DNA of 10,604 nucleotides from Hyphomicrobiales bacterium (GCA_026996935.1 JALWJW010000370.1:1-10604); one strand, 5' to 3'; positions 1 to 7,673 are shown, counted from the stretch's first letter. Made by a program: numbers and translations. The notes: generated by a model from the sequence alone, not told the origin.

Positions 1-982
1 GTGTATGAATAACACAACCAAGTTGTGTTTCAGGGTCCATCGGATCGCCAAACTTAATCTGTTTGGCTTTTTCTAAAATCAATGGCACGATTTTATCGGC
101 AATGCTTTCCTGAATAAGGATACGTTTGACCGCCGTGCAACGCTGGCCGGAATTTCCTGTTGCACCAGCAACCGCGATGCTGGCCGCTTTTTCCAAATCA
201 TCATCACTAATGTCATTGAGAATAATTAGCGGATCATTGCCGCCCAATTCAAGGGCGCTGCGTTTGTAGCCAGCCTTTTGCGCAATCATTTTGCCCACAG
301 GCACCCCGCCAGTAAAGGTAATGATGTCGGCATTTTCATTGGTAACCATTTCATCGCCAATATCTTTTGGCCAACCCGTAACGATCTGAAACATTTCAAC
401 GGGCAGTCCTGCTTCATATAAAATATCGGCAAGGATAATGGCGGTGAGCGGTGTAAGCTCGGTTGGTTTACACACCATGCAATTGTTTGTGGCAATGGAT
501 GGAGCAATTTTGTGAGCCACCATATTCAGCGGATGGTTAAACGGGGTGATGGCAGATATGGCCCCAACGGGTTCTCGTTTGGTGTAAATTTTACGCGCTT
601 TGCCGTGCGGGGTTAAATCACATGAGAAAATTTGCCCGTCATCTAAAATTGCCAATTGCCCTGCAAGCGTAAACACATCATAAGACCGGCCCGCCTCATA
701 CAAAGCATGTTGTTGACAAATTCCCAATTCAAGGGTGAGAACCTTGGCAATTTCTTCGCGGCGATCACGAATGATTTCGGCAGCTTTAAACAAAATTTGT
801 TGGCGTTCATAGCGCGTCAGTTTGGGTTTATAATTGGCGGCAATTTCAAATGCTCTTTTGGCGTGTTCACGCGTGCCTGCCGGCACTGTGCCAATAACTT
901 CATTGGTGTAAGGGTATCGAACTTCTATGACATCTTTGGTGAAAACTTTTTCGCCACCAATTCTCATTGCTTCATTTATCAT
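1..982 (-). CDS. phnY: Phosphonoacetaldehyde dehydrogenase (aldehyde dehydrogenase superfamily), 3' end outside window
   Basis: An NAD(P)-dependent aldehyde dehydrogenase, most likely oxidising phosphonoacetaldehyde to phosphonoacetate in the cytoplasm, the middle step of the PhnW-PhnY-PhnA route. The first 327 residues are present; the family is usually about 480, so roughly the last third is missing past base 1. Visible landmarks are TPFNHPLN with the conserved Asn149, FTGG at 223-226 in the dinucleotide-binding region, the general base Glu245 in LELGG, and the catalytic Cys282 in GNSGQRCTAVKR. The chosen start (ATG, MINEAMRIGG) has AGGA seven bases upstream, directly after the phnA stop, so the two genes are separated by only 11 bp and probably translationally coupled. 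The aldehyde dehydrogenase family is certain. The substrate is inferred from the operon, since phnW makes phosphonoacetaldehyde and phnA consumes phosphonoacetate. Confidence 0.88.
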   Translation of the reverse strand, partial: MINEAMRIGGEKVFTKDVIEVRYPYTNEVIGTVPAGTREHAKRAFEIAANYKPKLTRYERQQILFKAAEIIRDRREEIAKVLTLELGICQQHALYEAGRSYDVFTLAGQLAILDDGQIFSCDLTPHGKARKIYTKREPVGAISAITPFNHPLNMVAHKIAPSIATNNCMVCKPTELTPLTAIILADILYEAGLPVEMFQIVTGWPKDIGDEMVTNENADIITFTGGVPVGKMIAQKAGYKRSALELGGNDPLIILNDISDDDLEKAASIAVAGATGNSGQRCTAVKRILIQESIADKIVPLILEKAKQIKFGDPMDPETQLGCVIHT

Positions 983-993
983 GGTGGGTTCCT

Positions 994-2235
994 TTATTGA
1001 AAACAGTTACAGGCAACAAAAAATGCATCAAAATTGCGTAAATTTTCAGGCAGGTTTTTCAGCGCCCCATTGGTAATGAACGGAACAGATTGCTCACTCA
1101 CCCCGCCATGAGAGCGCAAGGGAACTTTAAGGCCCGATAAGTCATGCTTGCTGGCTGATGTGCCAAGCACTTTGGTGTGGTCCGAGCCGCCCGAAACCAC
1201 AATAAGATCACCTGTGCGATCATTAGGCAATTCAAAATATGCACACCCTTCCTCATTGGTCATGCACATATCAATCCCATCAAGCGCTTTAATTCTTTCA
1301 CACATTTCACGGGCATTTACATTGGTGGGCAGATACACCGTGGCAAAAGAACCAAGCGCCCCGTGATGTACCACATAAGGATCAGTAATAGGTAAGATCA
1401 CCCGCGCGGTATCCTTGCCCAGCCACTCATCCATCACATCTTGCAGGTACAAAACATCAGGTGATCCATCGCTGCGGTGTTTGTCCTTCATGCCATGATC
1501 TGCTGTTAAAACGATACGCGCGCCAGCCCGATCCAGTTCGCCCAGATATTTGTCCATCATCGCATAAAACGCATTTGCTCCTTGTGTGCCGGGGGCAAAT
1601 TTGTGTTGGATATAATCGGTTGTTGATAAATACATGAGGTCAGGTTTTTCGCTGGCAAGCAGTTTAACACCAGCGGCAAAAACAAATTCTGAAAGTTCAG
1701 CAGAATAAACCGCAGGCACATCCATGCCAACGGCTTCATTGGCGTTCTCAATGCCGTGTTCAGCCATGGTGCATTGGTCAGATTTCTCGGCTGAAAAACT
1801 GATAGCACTGCCATCAAATTTAAGCCCCTTGCCAAGCAACAAACGCAATTTGTCTTTGGCAGTTAGAGCCACAACTTTTGCCCCTTGTTGTTGAAAGGCG
1901 GCAAAAATGGTCGGCGCGCGTAAAAACTTTGGATCATTCATCATCACTTCCTGATTGGTTTCAGGATCAATCAGATAGTTGCCACAAATGCCATGAACTT
2001 CAGGCGGGCGGCCTGTTACAATAGAAAGATTGTTGGGATTGGTAAAAGACGGCACAACACTCTTGGCCATTTCCATCTGTCCCTTGGCGATGATGCTTTT
2101 AAGATTAGGCATCACCCCATCAGCCATGGCCCGATCAGTATAATCAACTTCTGACCCATCACAGCAAATCACAACAACAGGTTGCTGGGGCCAGTTATAC
2201 TGTCTGTCATTCACATTTATTGTTTTAGTGCTCAT
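994..2235 (-). CDS. phnA: Phosphonoacetate hydrolase (alkaline phosphatase superfamily)
   Basis: Cleaves the C-P bond of phosphonoacetate to give acetate and inorganic phosphate. From the ATG at 2235 the protein is 413 residues (MSTKTINVND). It carries the two-metal site of the alkaline phosphatase superfamily: Asp26 in CCDGSEVDY, the nucleophile Thr65 in PSFTNPNN, Asp207 and His211 in TTDYIQHKFAPG, Asp246-His247 in TADHGM, and His376 in RSHGGVSEQSVPF. The order and spacing agree with what I recall of the S. meliloti PhnA zinc ligands. An upstream in-frame TTG at 2292 would add 19 residues but lies inside phnW; the ATG is preferred because GGAAA sits about seven bases before it and the protein then starts near the conserved region. 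It is the middle gene of the operon, 37 bp after phnW and 11 bp before phnY. It is unrelated to the zinc-ribbon protein also called PhnA in E. coli. Confidence 0.93.
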   Translation of the reverse strand: MSTKTINVNDRQYNWPQQPVVVICCDGSEVDYTDRAMADGVMPNLKSIIAKGQMEMAKSVVPSFTNPNNLSIVTGRPPEVHGICGNYLIDPETNQEVMMNDPKFLRAPTIFAAFQQQGAKVVALTAKDKLRLLLGKGLKFDGSAISFSAEKSDQCTMAEHGIENANEAVGMDVPAVYSAELSEFVFAAGVKLLASEKPDLMYLSTTDYIQHKFAPGTQGANAFYAMMDKYLGELDRAGARIVLTADHGMKDKHRSDGSPDVLYLQDVMDEWLGKDTARVILPITDPYVVHHGALGSFATVYLPTNVNAREMCERIKALDGIDMCMTNEEGCAYFELPNDRTGDLIVVSGGSDHTKVLGTSASKHDLSGLKVPLRSHGGVSEQSVPFITNGALKNLPENLRNFDAFFVACNCFQ

Positions 2236-2272
2236 GCGTTTTTCCAATACGGCTAGGTAAAGTAGGTTACGG

Positions 2273-3481
2273 CTAAGGGGCAGGGCTATCAACGCCCATT
2301 TCGTCTAAGATGAGTTCAATGGCAATGATGAGTCTTTTGAAAACATCACTGTCCAGTTTGCCAATAGTACCAATGCGAAAGCTGTCACGCTTGGTTAGTT
2401 TTCCGGGGTAAATTGCAAACCCATGCGCGCGTAGGCCATTATAGAAGGTTTCAAAATCAAAGTTTGGATGCGCAGGAGATAAAAACGTCTGAATAATCGG
2501 TCCTGAAAATTCATCATCCAACAAGGTCACAAAGCCCAGTTTACGCATGTTTTTAACCAACGTGTCACAGTTTTTCTGGTAGCGTCTGCCCCTGGCCAAA
2601 ACCCCACCTTCCTTTGCGTGCTCGCGCAATGCCTGATTAAAAGCAACAAGAACATGGGTTGGCGGGGTAAAACGAAATTGCGATGTTTTTTGCATGGCGT
2701 TCCATTGATCATAAAGATCAAGGGAAATCGAATGAGATTTACCTTTCGAAGCTTCTAAAAGCGCGCGCCTACAAATGACATAACCAAAGCCGGGCACCCC
2801 TTCGATACATTTATTGGCGGAAGACACCATGATGTCGATACCATATTCCGCCATATTCAACTCAAGAGCGCCAAACGAACTCATGGCATCAACAAAAACC
2901 GTTTTGCCGTGTGCTTTACACATTTGGCAAATCTCTTTTAACGGATTGATGACCCCTGTTGTTGTTTCGCAATGAACAATGAACACGGTTTCAATATCGC
3001 TGTCTTCTTCTAATGCTGCTTCAACTTTCGAAGTTTCAACCGGGCCTTCTTCATCAAACTCCAGTGCGATAACTGGGCGCTGGAGATGTTGAAGAATTTT
3101 TACCGCCCGCTGTCCATAAGCTCCATTTATCACCACCAGCGTTTTCTTTTTCGGGCCTGTCGGACAGAACGCCCCAAGGCCAGCCTCAATCGCAAAAGTG
3201 CCAGCCCCTTGCATCAAGACACACTCAAATTCCTCAACGGCTAATTCATCGTTTGAAGGTGTGCGAGAACTGGGGTTGGAATTGGCCATGTTGACCAGTT
3301 GAGAGCAAATATTGGTAACCAAGTGGCGAAACTCAATATCGCGCGACCCCCAATCAGCAAGCATAGCCAGCTTAACATTTGATGATGTGGTCAGGGGGCC
3401 AGGGGTTAGAAGATATGGCATATCTTCCTGGCCTTCTGGCCCATTAAAGCTTTTACTTTGTGAAACAAAAGAAGATGCCAT
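2273..3481 (-). CDS. phnW: 2-aminoethylphosphonate--pyruvate transaminase
   Basis: A PLP-dependent fold-type I aminotransferase that moves the amino group of 2-aminoethylphosphonate to pyruvate, giving phosphonoacetaldehyde and alanine; first step of the pathway. Visible are the family-typical opening YLLTPGPLTTS (23-33), the phosphate-binding GAGTFAIEA (92-100), HCETTTGVINPL (170-181), the cofactor-contacting Asp198 in VFVDAMSS, and the PLP lysine Lys224 in SSANKCIEGVPGFGYV. The 402-residue form has an extra N-terminal stretch of about 20 residues compared with the usual 360-380. The ATG at 3481 is chosen because GAGGA lies seven bases upstream; the internal ATG at 3421 (MPYLLTPGPL) would give 382 residues but has AGGA only four bases away. 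It is the first gene of the operon, transcribed away from the LysR gene with 136-148 bp between them, and is probably LysR-activated. Confidence 0.94.
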   Translation of the reverse strand: MASSFVSQSKSFNGPEGQEDMPYLLTPGPLTTSSNVKLAMLADWGSRDIEFRHLVTNICSQLVNMANSNPSSRTPSNDELAVEEFECVLMQGAGTFAIEAGLGAFCPTGPKKKTLVVINGAYGQRAVKILQHLQRPVIALEFDEEGPVETSKVEAALEEDSDIETVFIVHCETTTGVINPLKEICQMCKAHGKTVFVDAMSSFGALELNMAEYGIDIMVSSANKCIEGVPGFGYVICRRALLEASKGKSHSISLDLYDQWNAMQKTSQFRFTPPTHVLVAFNQALREHAKEGGVLARGRRYQKNCDTLVKNMRKLGFVTLLDDEFSGPIIQTFLSPAHPNFDFETFYNGLRAHGFAIYPGKLTKRDSFRIGTIGKLDSDVFKRLIIAIELILDEMGVDSPAP

Positions 3482-3534
3482 TGCCCATTCCTCGGCCAGC
3501 TTTCACATGGCCCTAAATTTAAGGTTTCAACTAT

Positions 3535-3540
3535 GGTATA
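3535..3540 (-). promoter_or_regulatory. Candidate -10 element of the phnW operon
   Basis: On the minus strand these bases read TATACC, four of six matches to the sigma-70 -10 box, with no convincing -35 about 17 bp upstream. A transcript would start near 3528, leaving a leader of about 45 nt before phnW. The centre of the 19-bp palindrome (3591) would then lie near -63, where LysR-type regulators usually bind to activate. The weak -35 fits an activator-dependent promoter. This is inference from spacing only. Confidence 0.3.
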
Positions 3541-3581
3541 AATCCAACAAATATAAGTCTAATCGATTGATATTATTATCA

Positions 3582-3600
3582 TTATAGGTTTAACCTATAA
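3582..3600. promoter_or_regulatory. Candidate LysR-family operator: perfect 19-bp palindrome
   Basis: TTATAGGTT and AACCTATAA form perfect 9-bp arms around a single central T at 3591. Within it, T3585 to A3597 matches the T-N11-A core that LysR-type regulators recognise. It lies 29 bp before the preferred lysR start and about 100 bp before phnW. It is therefore well placed both to repress lysR and to activate phnW. No Pho box is visible between the two genes, which argues for substrate control rather than PhoB control. Confidence 0.6.
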
Positions 3601-3619
3601 ATAGGTGTGTTGTATCTTT

Positions 3620-3623
3620 GAGG
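3620..3623 (+). promoter_or_regulatory. Ribosome-binding site deciding the lysR start
   Basis: GAGG is followed by six bases and then GTG at 3630. This favours GTG 3630 over the in-frame TTG at 3618, whose best Shine-Dalgarno match (AGGTG at 3603) is ten bases away. An in-frame stop at 3591-3593 rules out a longer protein. Confidence 0.55.
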
Positions 3624-3629
3624 CCGAAT

Positions 3630-4493
3630 GTGCGATTTTCTCAATTGAAAACATTTTATGCGGTGGCGCATTGGGGTGGCTTTTCCAAAGCAGCGCAAAA
3701 ACTCAATATCAGCCAGCCCGCTGTTTCCGACCATATCAAAAACCTTGAAGATACCTATGGGCTCTGCCTGTTCACTAGAAACAGCAAGAAAGTTGAGTTG
3801 ACCGAAATTGGCCGAAAACTGTTTGTTCTAGCCGAAAAAATGCTTGAAACTGAAATGGCAGCTCAGGATTTGCTCACCCGCGCCAGTGGCTTGAACGAAG
3901 GTCATTTAGCGGTTGGCGCTGATGCTCTTGTGCATATTCTGCCTGTTTTATCAAAGTTCCGCGCCAAATATCCAAACGTCCAACTTTCTGTTTCAACAGG
4001 TAATTCCAAAAGCCTCATCACAAAATTAGAACGGTTGGAAATTGATTTTGCCATTGTCGCCACCAATCCGGCATCAAAGAGCTTTGTCTCTCATCTATTA
4101 AGTCAAAATAATCTGGCGGCTATGTGTGCAACCGATAATCCTTTGGCAAAGCAAAAAGCTGTTTCGCTTAAAACACTGTTACAAAGCCCGCTTATCTTGC
4201 GTGAAAAAGGTTCGCAAACCAGAAAAATATTTGATAAAGCAGCGTTGAAAACCAACTTGTCAACGAGCAGCGTGATTGAGGTTGAAGGTCGAGAAGCGGT
4301 ACGAGAAGCAGTGGCCGCTGGTTTGGGCATTGGTATCGTTTCAACGGCAGAATACGTTGATGATTCAAGAATGAAGATTATCCAGATCAGTGATTTGAAT
4401 GAACAAATGAACGAATGGATTGTCTGTTTAAAATCTCGAACGAATTTGCATTTGATTTCAGCATTGCTTGAAGTTGTCACCTCTCAAAAATGA
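3630..4493 (+). CDS. LysR-type transcriptional regulator, probable activator of phnWAY
   Basis: A DNA-binding regulator of the LysR family, 287 residues from the GTG at 3630 (291 from the TTG at 3618), a normal length. The N-terminal winged helix-turn-helix is clear: FSQLKTFYAVAHWGGFSKAAQKL, then SQPAVSDHIKNLE as the recognition region, and LFTRNSKKVELTEIG as the wing, all within residues 1-62. A linker helix follows to about 86, then a periplasmic-binding-protein-like effector domain to the end, with GLGIGIVS near its second half. It is divergent from phnW and next to a perfect palindrome with a LysR-type core, so it probably senses 2-aminoethylphosphonate or a pathway intermediate and controls the phn operon; this role is inferred from position. 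I do not assign a symbol. The stop TGA opens an 11-bp direct repeat. Confidence 0.88.
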   Translation: MRFSQLKTFYAVAHWGGFSKAAQKLNISQPAVSDHIKNLEDTYGLCLFTRNSKKVELTEIGRKLFVLAEKMLETEMAAQDLLTRASGLNEGHLAVGADALVHILPVLSKFRAKYPNVQLSVSTGNSKSLITKLERLEIDFAIVATNPASKSFVSHLLSQNNLAAMCATDNPLAKQKAVSLKTLLQSPLILREKGSQTRKIFDKAALKTNLSTSSVIEVEGREAVREAVAAGLGIGIVSTAEYVDDSRMKIIQISDLNEQMNEWIVCLKSRTNLHLISALLEVVTSQK

Positions 4494-4516
4494 TGACCAA
4501 ACACTTGATGACCAAA
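4491..4516. repeat. 11-bp tandem direct repeat at the lysR stop codon
   Basis: TGATGACCAAA occurs at 4491-4501 and again at 4506-4516, a period of 15 bp. The first copy starts with the TGA stop of the LysR gene. It fills part of the 48-bp gap before cyaC. It looks like a local slippage duplication; no function is evident. Confidence 0.6.
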
Positions 4517-4541
4517 AAATATTCATTCAAATTTATGTGTT

Positions 4542-6281
4542 GTGAAAAGTCTGACCAGCCTATCGCGAACAATGCTATGGTTCGTTTCAGGAGATCTGAA
4601 TTTGTCTGACGGCTACCATAAAATAAAGCAACCATGGGCATCCAGTGGGCTTGTGCATCAACTTCGCATTGGTTCAGGTTTGGTACTGTTTACCTTTGTG
4701 ACCACCCATTTGCTCAATCATGCTTTGGGCTTGGTTTCGATTGATGTCATGGATGCTGTGCGTGAATATCGCATTGCCATTACACGCAGTACACTAGGCA
4801 CAATAATCATTATGGGTTCAGGCTTTGTCCATATGGTTCTGGGTGTTTCAAAATTCCTTGGTCGCCGCACCTGGAAAATGAGGTTTAATGAAATTGTCCA
4901 ATTGGGTTTTGGCTTGTTAATTCCGTTGGTTTTGTTCCGTCACATGATTGCTACGCGTGGAGCTTATGAGGCATTTGGGATAGATGACAACTACGCCACT
5001 TTATTGTTTGTGATGTGGCCCGGCGAAGCGCTCAATCAGGTTTTATTGATTACTTTGGTTTGGGTGCATAGCTGCATCGGCCTTTATATCTGGCTGCGTA
5101 TGAAACCGTGGTTCCCAAAGGTTTTGCCTTATGCGTTGGGGCTGGCTATTTTAATTCCGGTTCTTGGTTTTTCAGGGTTTTCTGTTGCTGGGCGAATTGT
5201 CGGTACGGTTTATGAATTCAAAAACCCATATACGCCCCAATATTACGCCACTTTGATACAGTGGATTAACTGGGCCTTTTGGGGCTATGCCGCGATTTTA
5301 GGATCGTTTCTTGCTTTTCGGATTGGTCGCACGATTTGGGATCGTTTTGGCCCATCCATCACCATTGATTACTCAAATGGGCCAACCCTTAAAACCGCAA
5401 AAGGCCATACTTTACTGGAAACTTCCAAAGCATTTAATGTGCCTCATTCATCGGTGTGCGGGGGAAAAGCGCGATGTTCAACCTGCCGCGTTCGGGTTCT
5501 TTCCGGGTTGGAAAACCAACCGACCGCAAGCGAAACCGAGAAAAAAGTTTTAGATCGCATTGGTGCCATGGACAATGTGCGTCTGGCTTGTCAATTGCGC
5601 CCAATGGCTGACTTATCTGTGGTGCCGCTCTTACCAGCCCTGCGCACCAAAGCTGAAGATGCTCACAATATTGATAAATATTTCTGGGGTGTTGAGCAGG
5701 AAATAACCTTGCTGTTTGCTGATTTGCGCGGCTTTACAAAAATGTCTGAAAATCAGCTCCCTTATGATGTTGTGTTTATGCTCAATCAGTATCTTGGTAA
5801 TATGAGCGAGGTAATTGAAGATGCCGGCGGCTATGTTGATAAATTTATGGGCGATGGCATTATGGCCATTTTCGGTATGGATCAATCAAGCCAGAGCGGG
5901 GCAAAAGCGGCATTAAAAGCAACCAAAGCAATGTCAGGCGTTTTAAACAGTCTCAATATGTCTATGGCAGATGAATTGCCCGAACGGTTGCGGATTGGTA
6001 TTGGCCTGCATACGGGGCCGGCTATTTTGGGTCGCATTGGTGTTGCAAGTGAATCAGGTGCAGGTGAACGTATTACCGCATTGGGCGATACTGTAAATGC
6101 CGCCAGCCGTCTTGAAAGTGCCAGCAAAGAATTAGCCGCTGAATTGGTGGTCTCAAAACAGACTCTGGAAATGGCGGGTTATGAATTACCGCCCGAGCGT
6201 GAAAAATCTATCAAGGTTAAAGGCAAAGCCAATGCTCTAACGGTTTATACATGGAGCAAAGCGACCAAATTAGAAATTTAA
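4542..6281 (+). CDS. cyaC: CyaC-type redox-responsive adenylate cyclase: dihaem-like 6TM anchor, ferredoxin domain, class III cyclase
   Basis: A membrane-bound nucleotide cyclase of 579 residues making cAMP from ATP. Residues about 40-265 hold six hydrophobic helices (roughly 42-62, 82-104, 118-138, 152-184, 193-215, 238-260) with histidines in or near helices at 39, 56, 60, 97, 134 and 176, as in dihaem succinate:quinone oxidoreductase anchors. Residues about 272-362 are a [2Fe-2S] ferredoxin domain with Cys306, Cys312, Cys315 and Cys350. Residues about 385-573 are the class III catalytic domain: metal-binding Asp394 (FADLRGFT) and Asp438 (KFMGDGIMAIFG), Lys434 and Asp516 for the base, and Asn519 and Arg523 (NAASR) for the transition state. 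The set is complete, so it should be active as a homodimer. S. meliloti CyaC, reported to respond to quinone redox state, has the same architecture. The GTG start lacks a clear ribosome-binding site, so the start is uncertain (alternatives ATG 4572 or TTG 4602). Confidence 0.9.
   Translation: MKSLTSLSRTMLWFVSGDLNLSDGYHKIKQPWASSGLVHQLRIGSGLVLFTFVTTHLLNHALGLVSIDVMDAVREYRIAITRSTLGTIIIMGSGFVHMVLGVSKFLGRRTWKMRFNEIVQLGFGLLIPLVLFRHMIATRGAYEAFGIDDNYATLLFVMWPGEALNQVLLITLVWVHSCIGLYIWLRMKPWFPKVLPYALGLAILIPVLGFSGFSVAGRIVGTVYEFKNPYTPQYYATLIQWINWAFWGYAAILGSFLAFRIGRTIWDRFGPSITIDYSNGPTLKTAKGHTLLETSKAFNVPHSSVCGGKARCSTCRVRVLSGLENQPTASETEKKVLDRIGAMDNVRLACQLRPMADLSVVPLLPALRTKAEDAHNIDKYFWGVEQEITLLFADLRGFTKMSENQLPYDVVFMLNQYLGNMSEVIEDAGGYVDKFMGDGIMAIFGMDQSSQSGAKAALKATKAMSGVLNSLNMSMADELPERLRIGIGLHTGPAILGRIGVASESGAGERITALGDTVNAASRLESASKELAAELVVSKQTLEMAGYELPPEREKSIKVKGKANALTVYTWSKATKLEI
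4589..4593 (+). promoter_or_regulatory. Shine-Dalgarno-like AGGAG inside the 5' end of cyaC
   Basis: AGGAG is followed by eight bases and then an in-frame TTG at 4602 (residue 21 of the long form). It is the best ribosome-binding match near this gene, as neither GTG 4542 nor ATG 4572 has one. A start at 4602 would remove 20 residues that precede the first membrane helix and would leave every domain intact. Confidence 0.35.
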
Positions 6282-6316
6282 AATTGTCTTTAGCTATCTA
6301 ATTAAACTGGCCCATT

Positions 6317-7639
6317 TTAACCCTGGCCAATAATGTCCGCCCGCCCGACACTGTGATAAGTAAAGGCCGTATTGACGATATCATTTCCTGCATAAATATT
6401 GCGGAAATCAAACATTACAGGCGTTTTCATTGCCTCTGCCAAGCGGTGTAAATCTAACCCGCGAAATGTATTCCACTCGGTCAGAACGATAACACCATCG
6501 CAATCTTGCGCTAAGCTATAGGCATCATCTGCCCATTCAATATTTTCAAACATAGGGGCCGCCGTTGATTGGGCGACAGGATCATAAGCGACAATTTCAG
6601 CCCCGGCTTTTTGCAAGGCAGGAATGAGCGTCAAGGCAGGGGCCTCGCGCATATCATCGGTATCAGCTTTGAAAGCAACGCCAAGAATACCAAACTTTTT
6701 ACCCGTCACTGTACCACCACAACGGCTGATCACCCGTTGCGCAAGCGAGGTTTTGCGGTCTTCATTTGATTGAATAACAGCTTCAATAATTCTAGTTGGG
6801 GTGCCAACCGCTTTTGCTGTTTGGGCAAGAGCGCGTGTGTCTTTGGGGAAACACGAACCGCCGAACCCGGGGCCTGGTTGCAGATAGTGCAGGCCAATGC
6901 GGTGATCAAGCCCCATGCCCGTTGCAACCGTTGAAATGTCGGCCCCAACCGTATCGCAAAAATCTGATAGCTCATTTATAAAACCAATACGCATCGCCAG
7001 ATAGGCATTGGCGGCATATTTAATCACTTCTGCTGATTCTAAACTGGTAAAGACAATAGGAATATTGCGCTGTGATAAGGGTTGATAAAGTGCGGATAAT
7101 TTTTCTTCTGCCCGTTTTGCTTCCGTGCCAACCACCACGCGGTCAGGGGTTAAAAAGTCTGTGACAGCACATCCTTCGCGTAAAAATTCAGGGTTAGAGG
7201 CAATTTCAAAATCTGCGTTTGGATTGGCTTTTATGATAATGTCTTTAAGAACGCGCGCTGTACCAACTGGCACGGTTGATTTGGTTACAATAACCGTAAA
7301 ACCCGTGATGGCTTTGGCAATATCGCCCGCAGCAGCATGAACAAAAGCCATGTCCGCGGCATCTTCGCCGCGCCTTGAAGGGGTACCGACAGCAATAAAC
7401 ACCACATCGGCAGATGCCACCGTTTCTGACAATTTTGTGGTGAAATGTAAACGGCCCGCAGATACATTTTTGGCAACCAAATCATCAAGCCCTGGTTCAA
7501 AAATAGGCATGTCATTGGCTTTAATCCGGGCGATTTTTTCTGGTTCTTTGTCGATGCAGGTGACATCAAAACCAAATTCGGAAAAACATGCACCTGTCAC
7601 AAGGCCCACATAACCAGCACCAATTATCGCAATTTTCAT
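6317..7639 (-). CDS. ugd: UDP-glucose 6-dehydrogenase
   Basis: Oxidises UDP-glucose to UDP-glucuronate with two NAD+, supplying acidic sugars for exopolysaccharide, capsule or LPS. At 440 residues it has the usual length. The N-terminal Rossmann domain begins MKIAIIGAGYVGLVTG with the adenosine-ribose acid Asp30 at the end of the second strand. FIAVGTP (81-87), VTKSTVPVGT (118-127), SNPEFLREG (148-156), Lys207-Asn211 (IKYAANA), and the catalytic Cys263 in PGFGGSCFPKD are all present. The C-terminal UDP-binding domain includes GILGVAFKADTDDMREAP. The start at 7639 is preferred over an in-frame ATG at 7663 because homologues begin with MKI and a predicted transcription start falls near 7667. 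It is convergent with cyaC (35-bp gap) and divergent from the hydrolase operon. I chose ugd over the equivalent name rkpK because nothing here identifies the polysaccharide made. Confidence 0.95.
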   Translation of the reverse strand: MKIAIIGAGYVGLVTGACFSEFGFDVTCIDKEPEKIARIKANDMPIFEPGLDDLVAKNVSAGRLHFTTKLSETVASADVVFIAVGTPSRRGEDAADMAFVHAAAGDIAKAITGFTVIVTKSTVPVGTARVLKDIIIKANPNADFEIASNPEFLREGCAVTDFLTPDRVVVGTEAKRAEEKLSALYQPLSQRNIPIVFTSLESAEVIKYAANAYLAMRIGFINELSDFCDTVGADISTVATGMGLDHRIGLHYLQPGPGFGGSCFPKDTRALAQTAKAVGTPTRIIEAVIQSNEDRKTSLAQRVISRCGGTVTGKKFGILGVAFKADTDDMREAPALTLIPALQKAGAEIVAYDPVAQSTAAPMFENIEWADDAYSLAQDCDGVIVLTEWNTFRGLDLHRLAEAMKTPVMFDFRNIYAGNDIVNTAFTYHSVGRADIIGQG

Positions 7640-7673
7640 AATGTTGTTCTTTCGACAAACCATATTTCCAGCC

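Noticed and set aside
656..1000. Plus-strand open frame of 114 codons opposite phnY
   Set aside because: It lies wholly over a gene with strong aldehyde dehydrogenase motifs in the other strand and its translation resembles no family I know. The same applies to the other shorter frames opposite phnA, cyaC and ugd.
2204..2210. CTGTCAT, a Pho box half-site
   Set aside because: There is a single copy only, inside the phnA coding sequence, with no second half 11 bp away.
2236..2292. Upstream TTG start adding 19 residues to phnA
   Set aside because: It overlaps the end of phnW, lacks a good ribosome-binding site, and the extension matches nothing expected for the family; ATG 2235 has GGAAA at a suitable distance.
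5440..5620. Ferredoxin domain as a separate gene fused by a sequencing error
   Set aside because: The frame is continuous on both sides, and the same anchor-ferredoxin-cyclase order is known in S. meliloti CyaC.
6282..6316. Bidirectional terminator between cyaC and ugd
   Set aside because: The best stems are only four or five base pairs (TTAG/CTAA; TGGCC/GGCCA running into ugd) with no U-tract following a strong hairpin.
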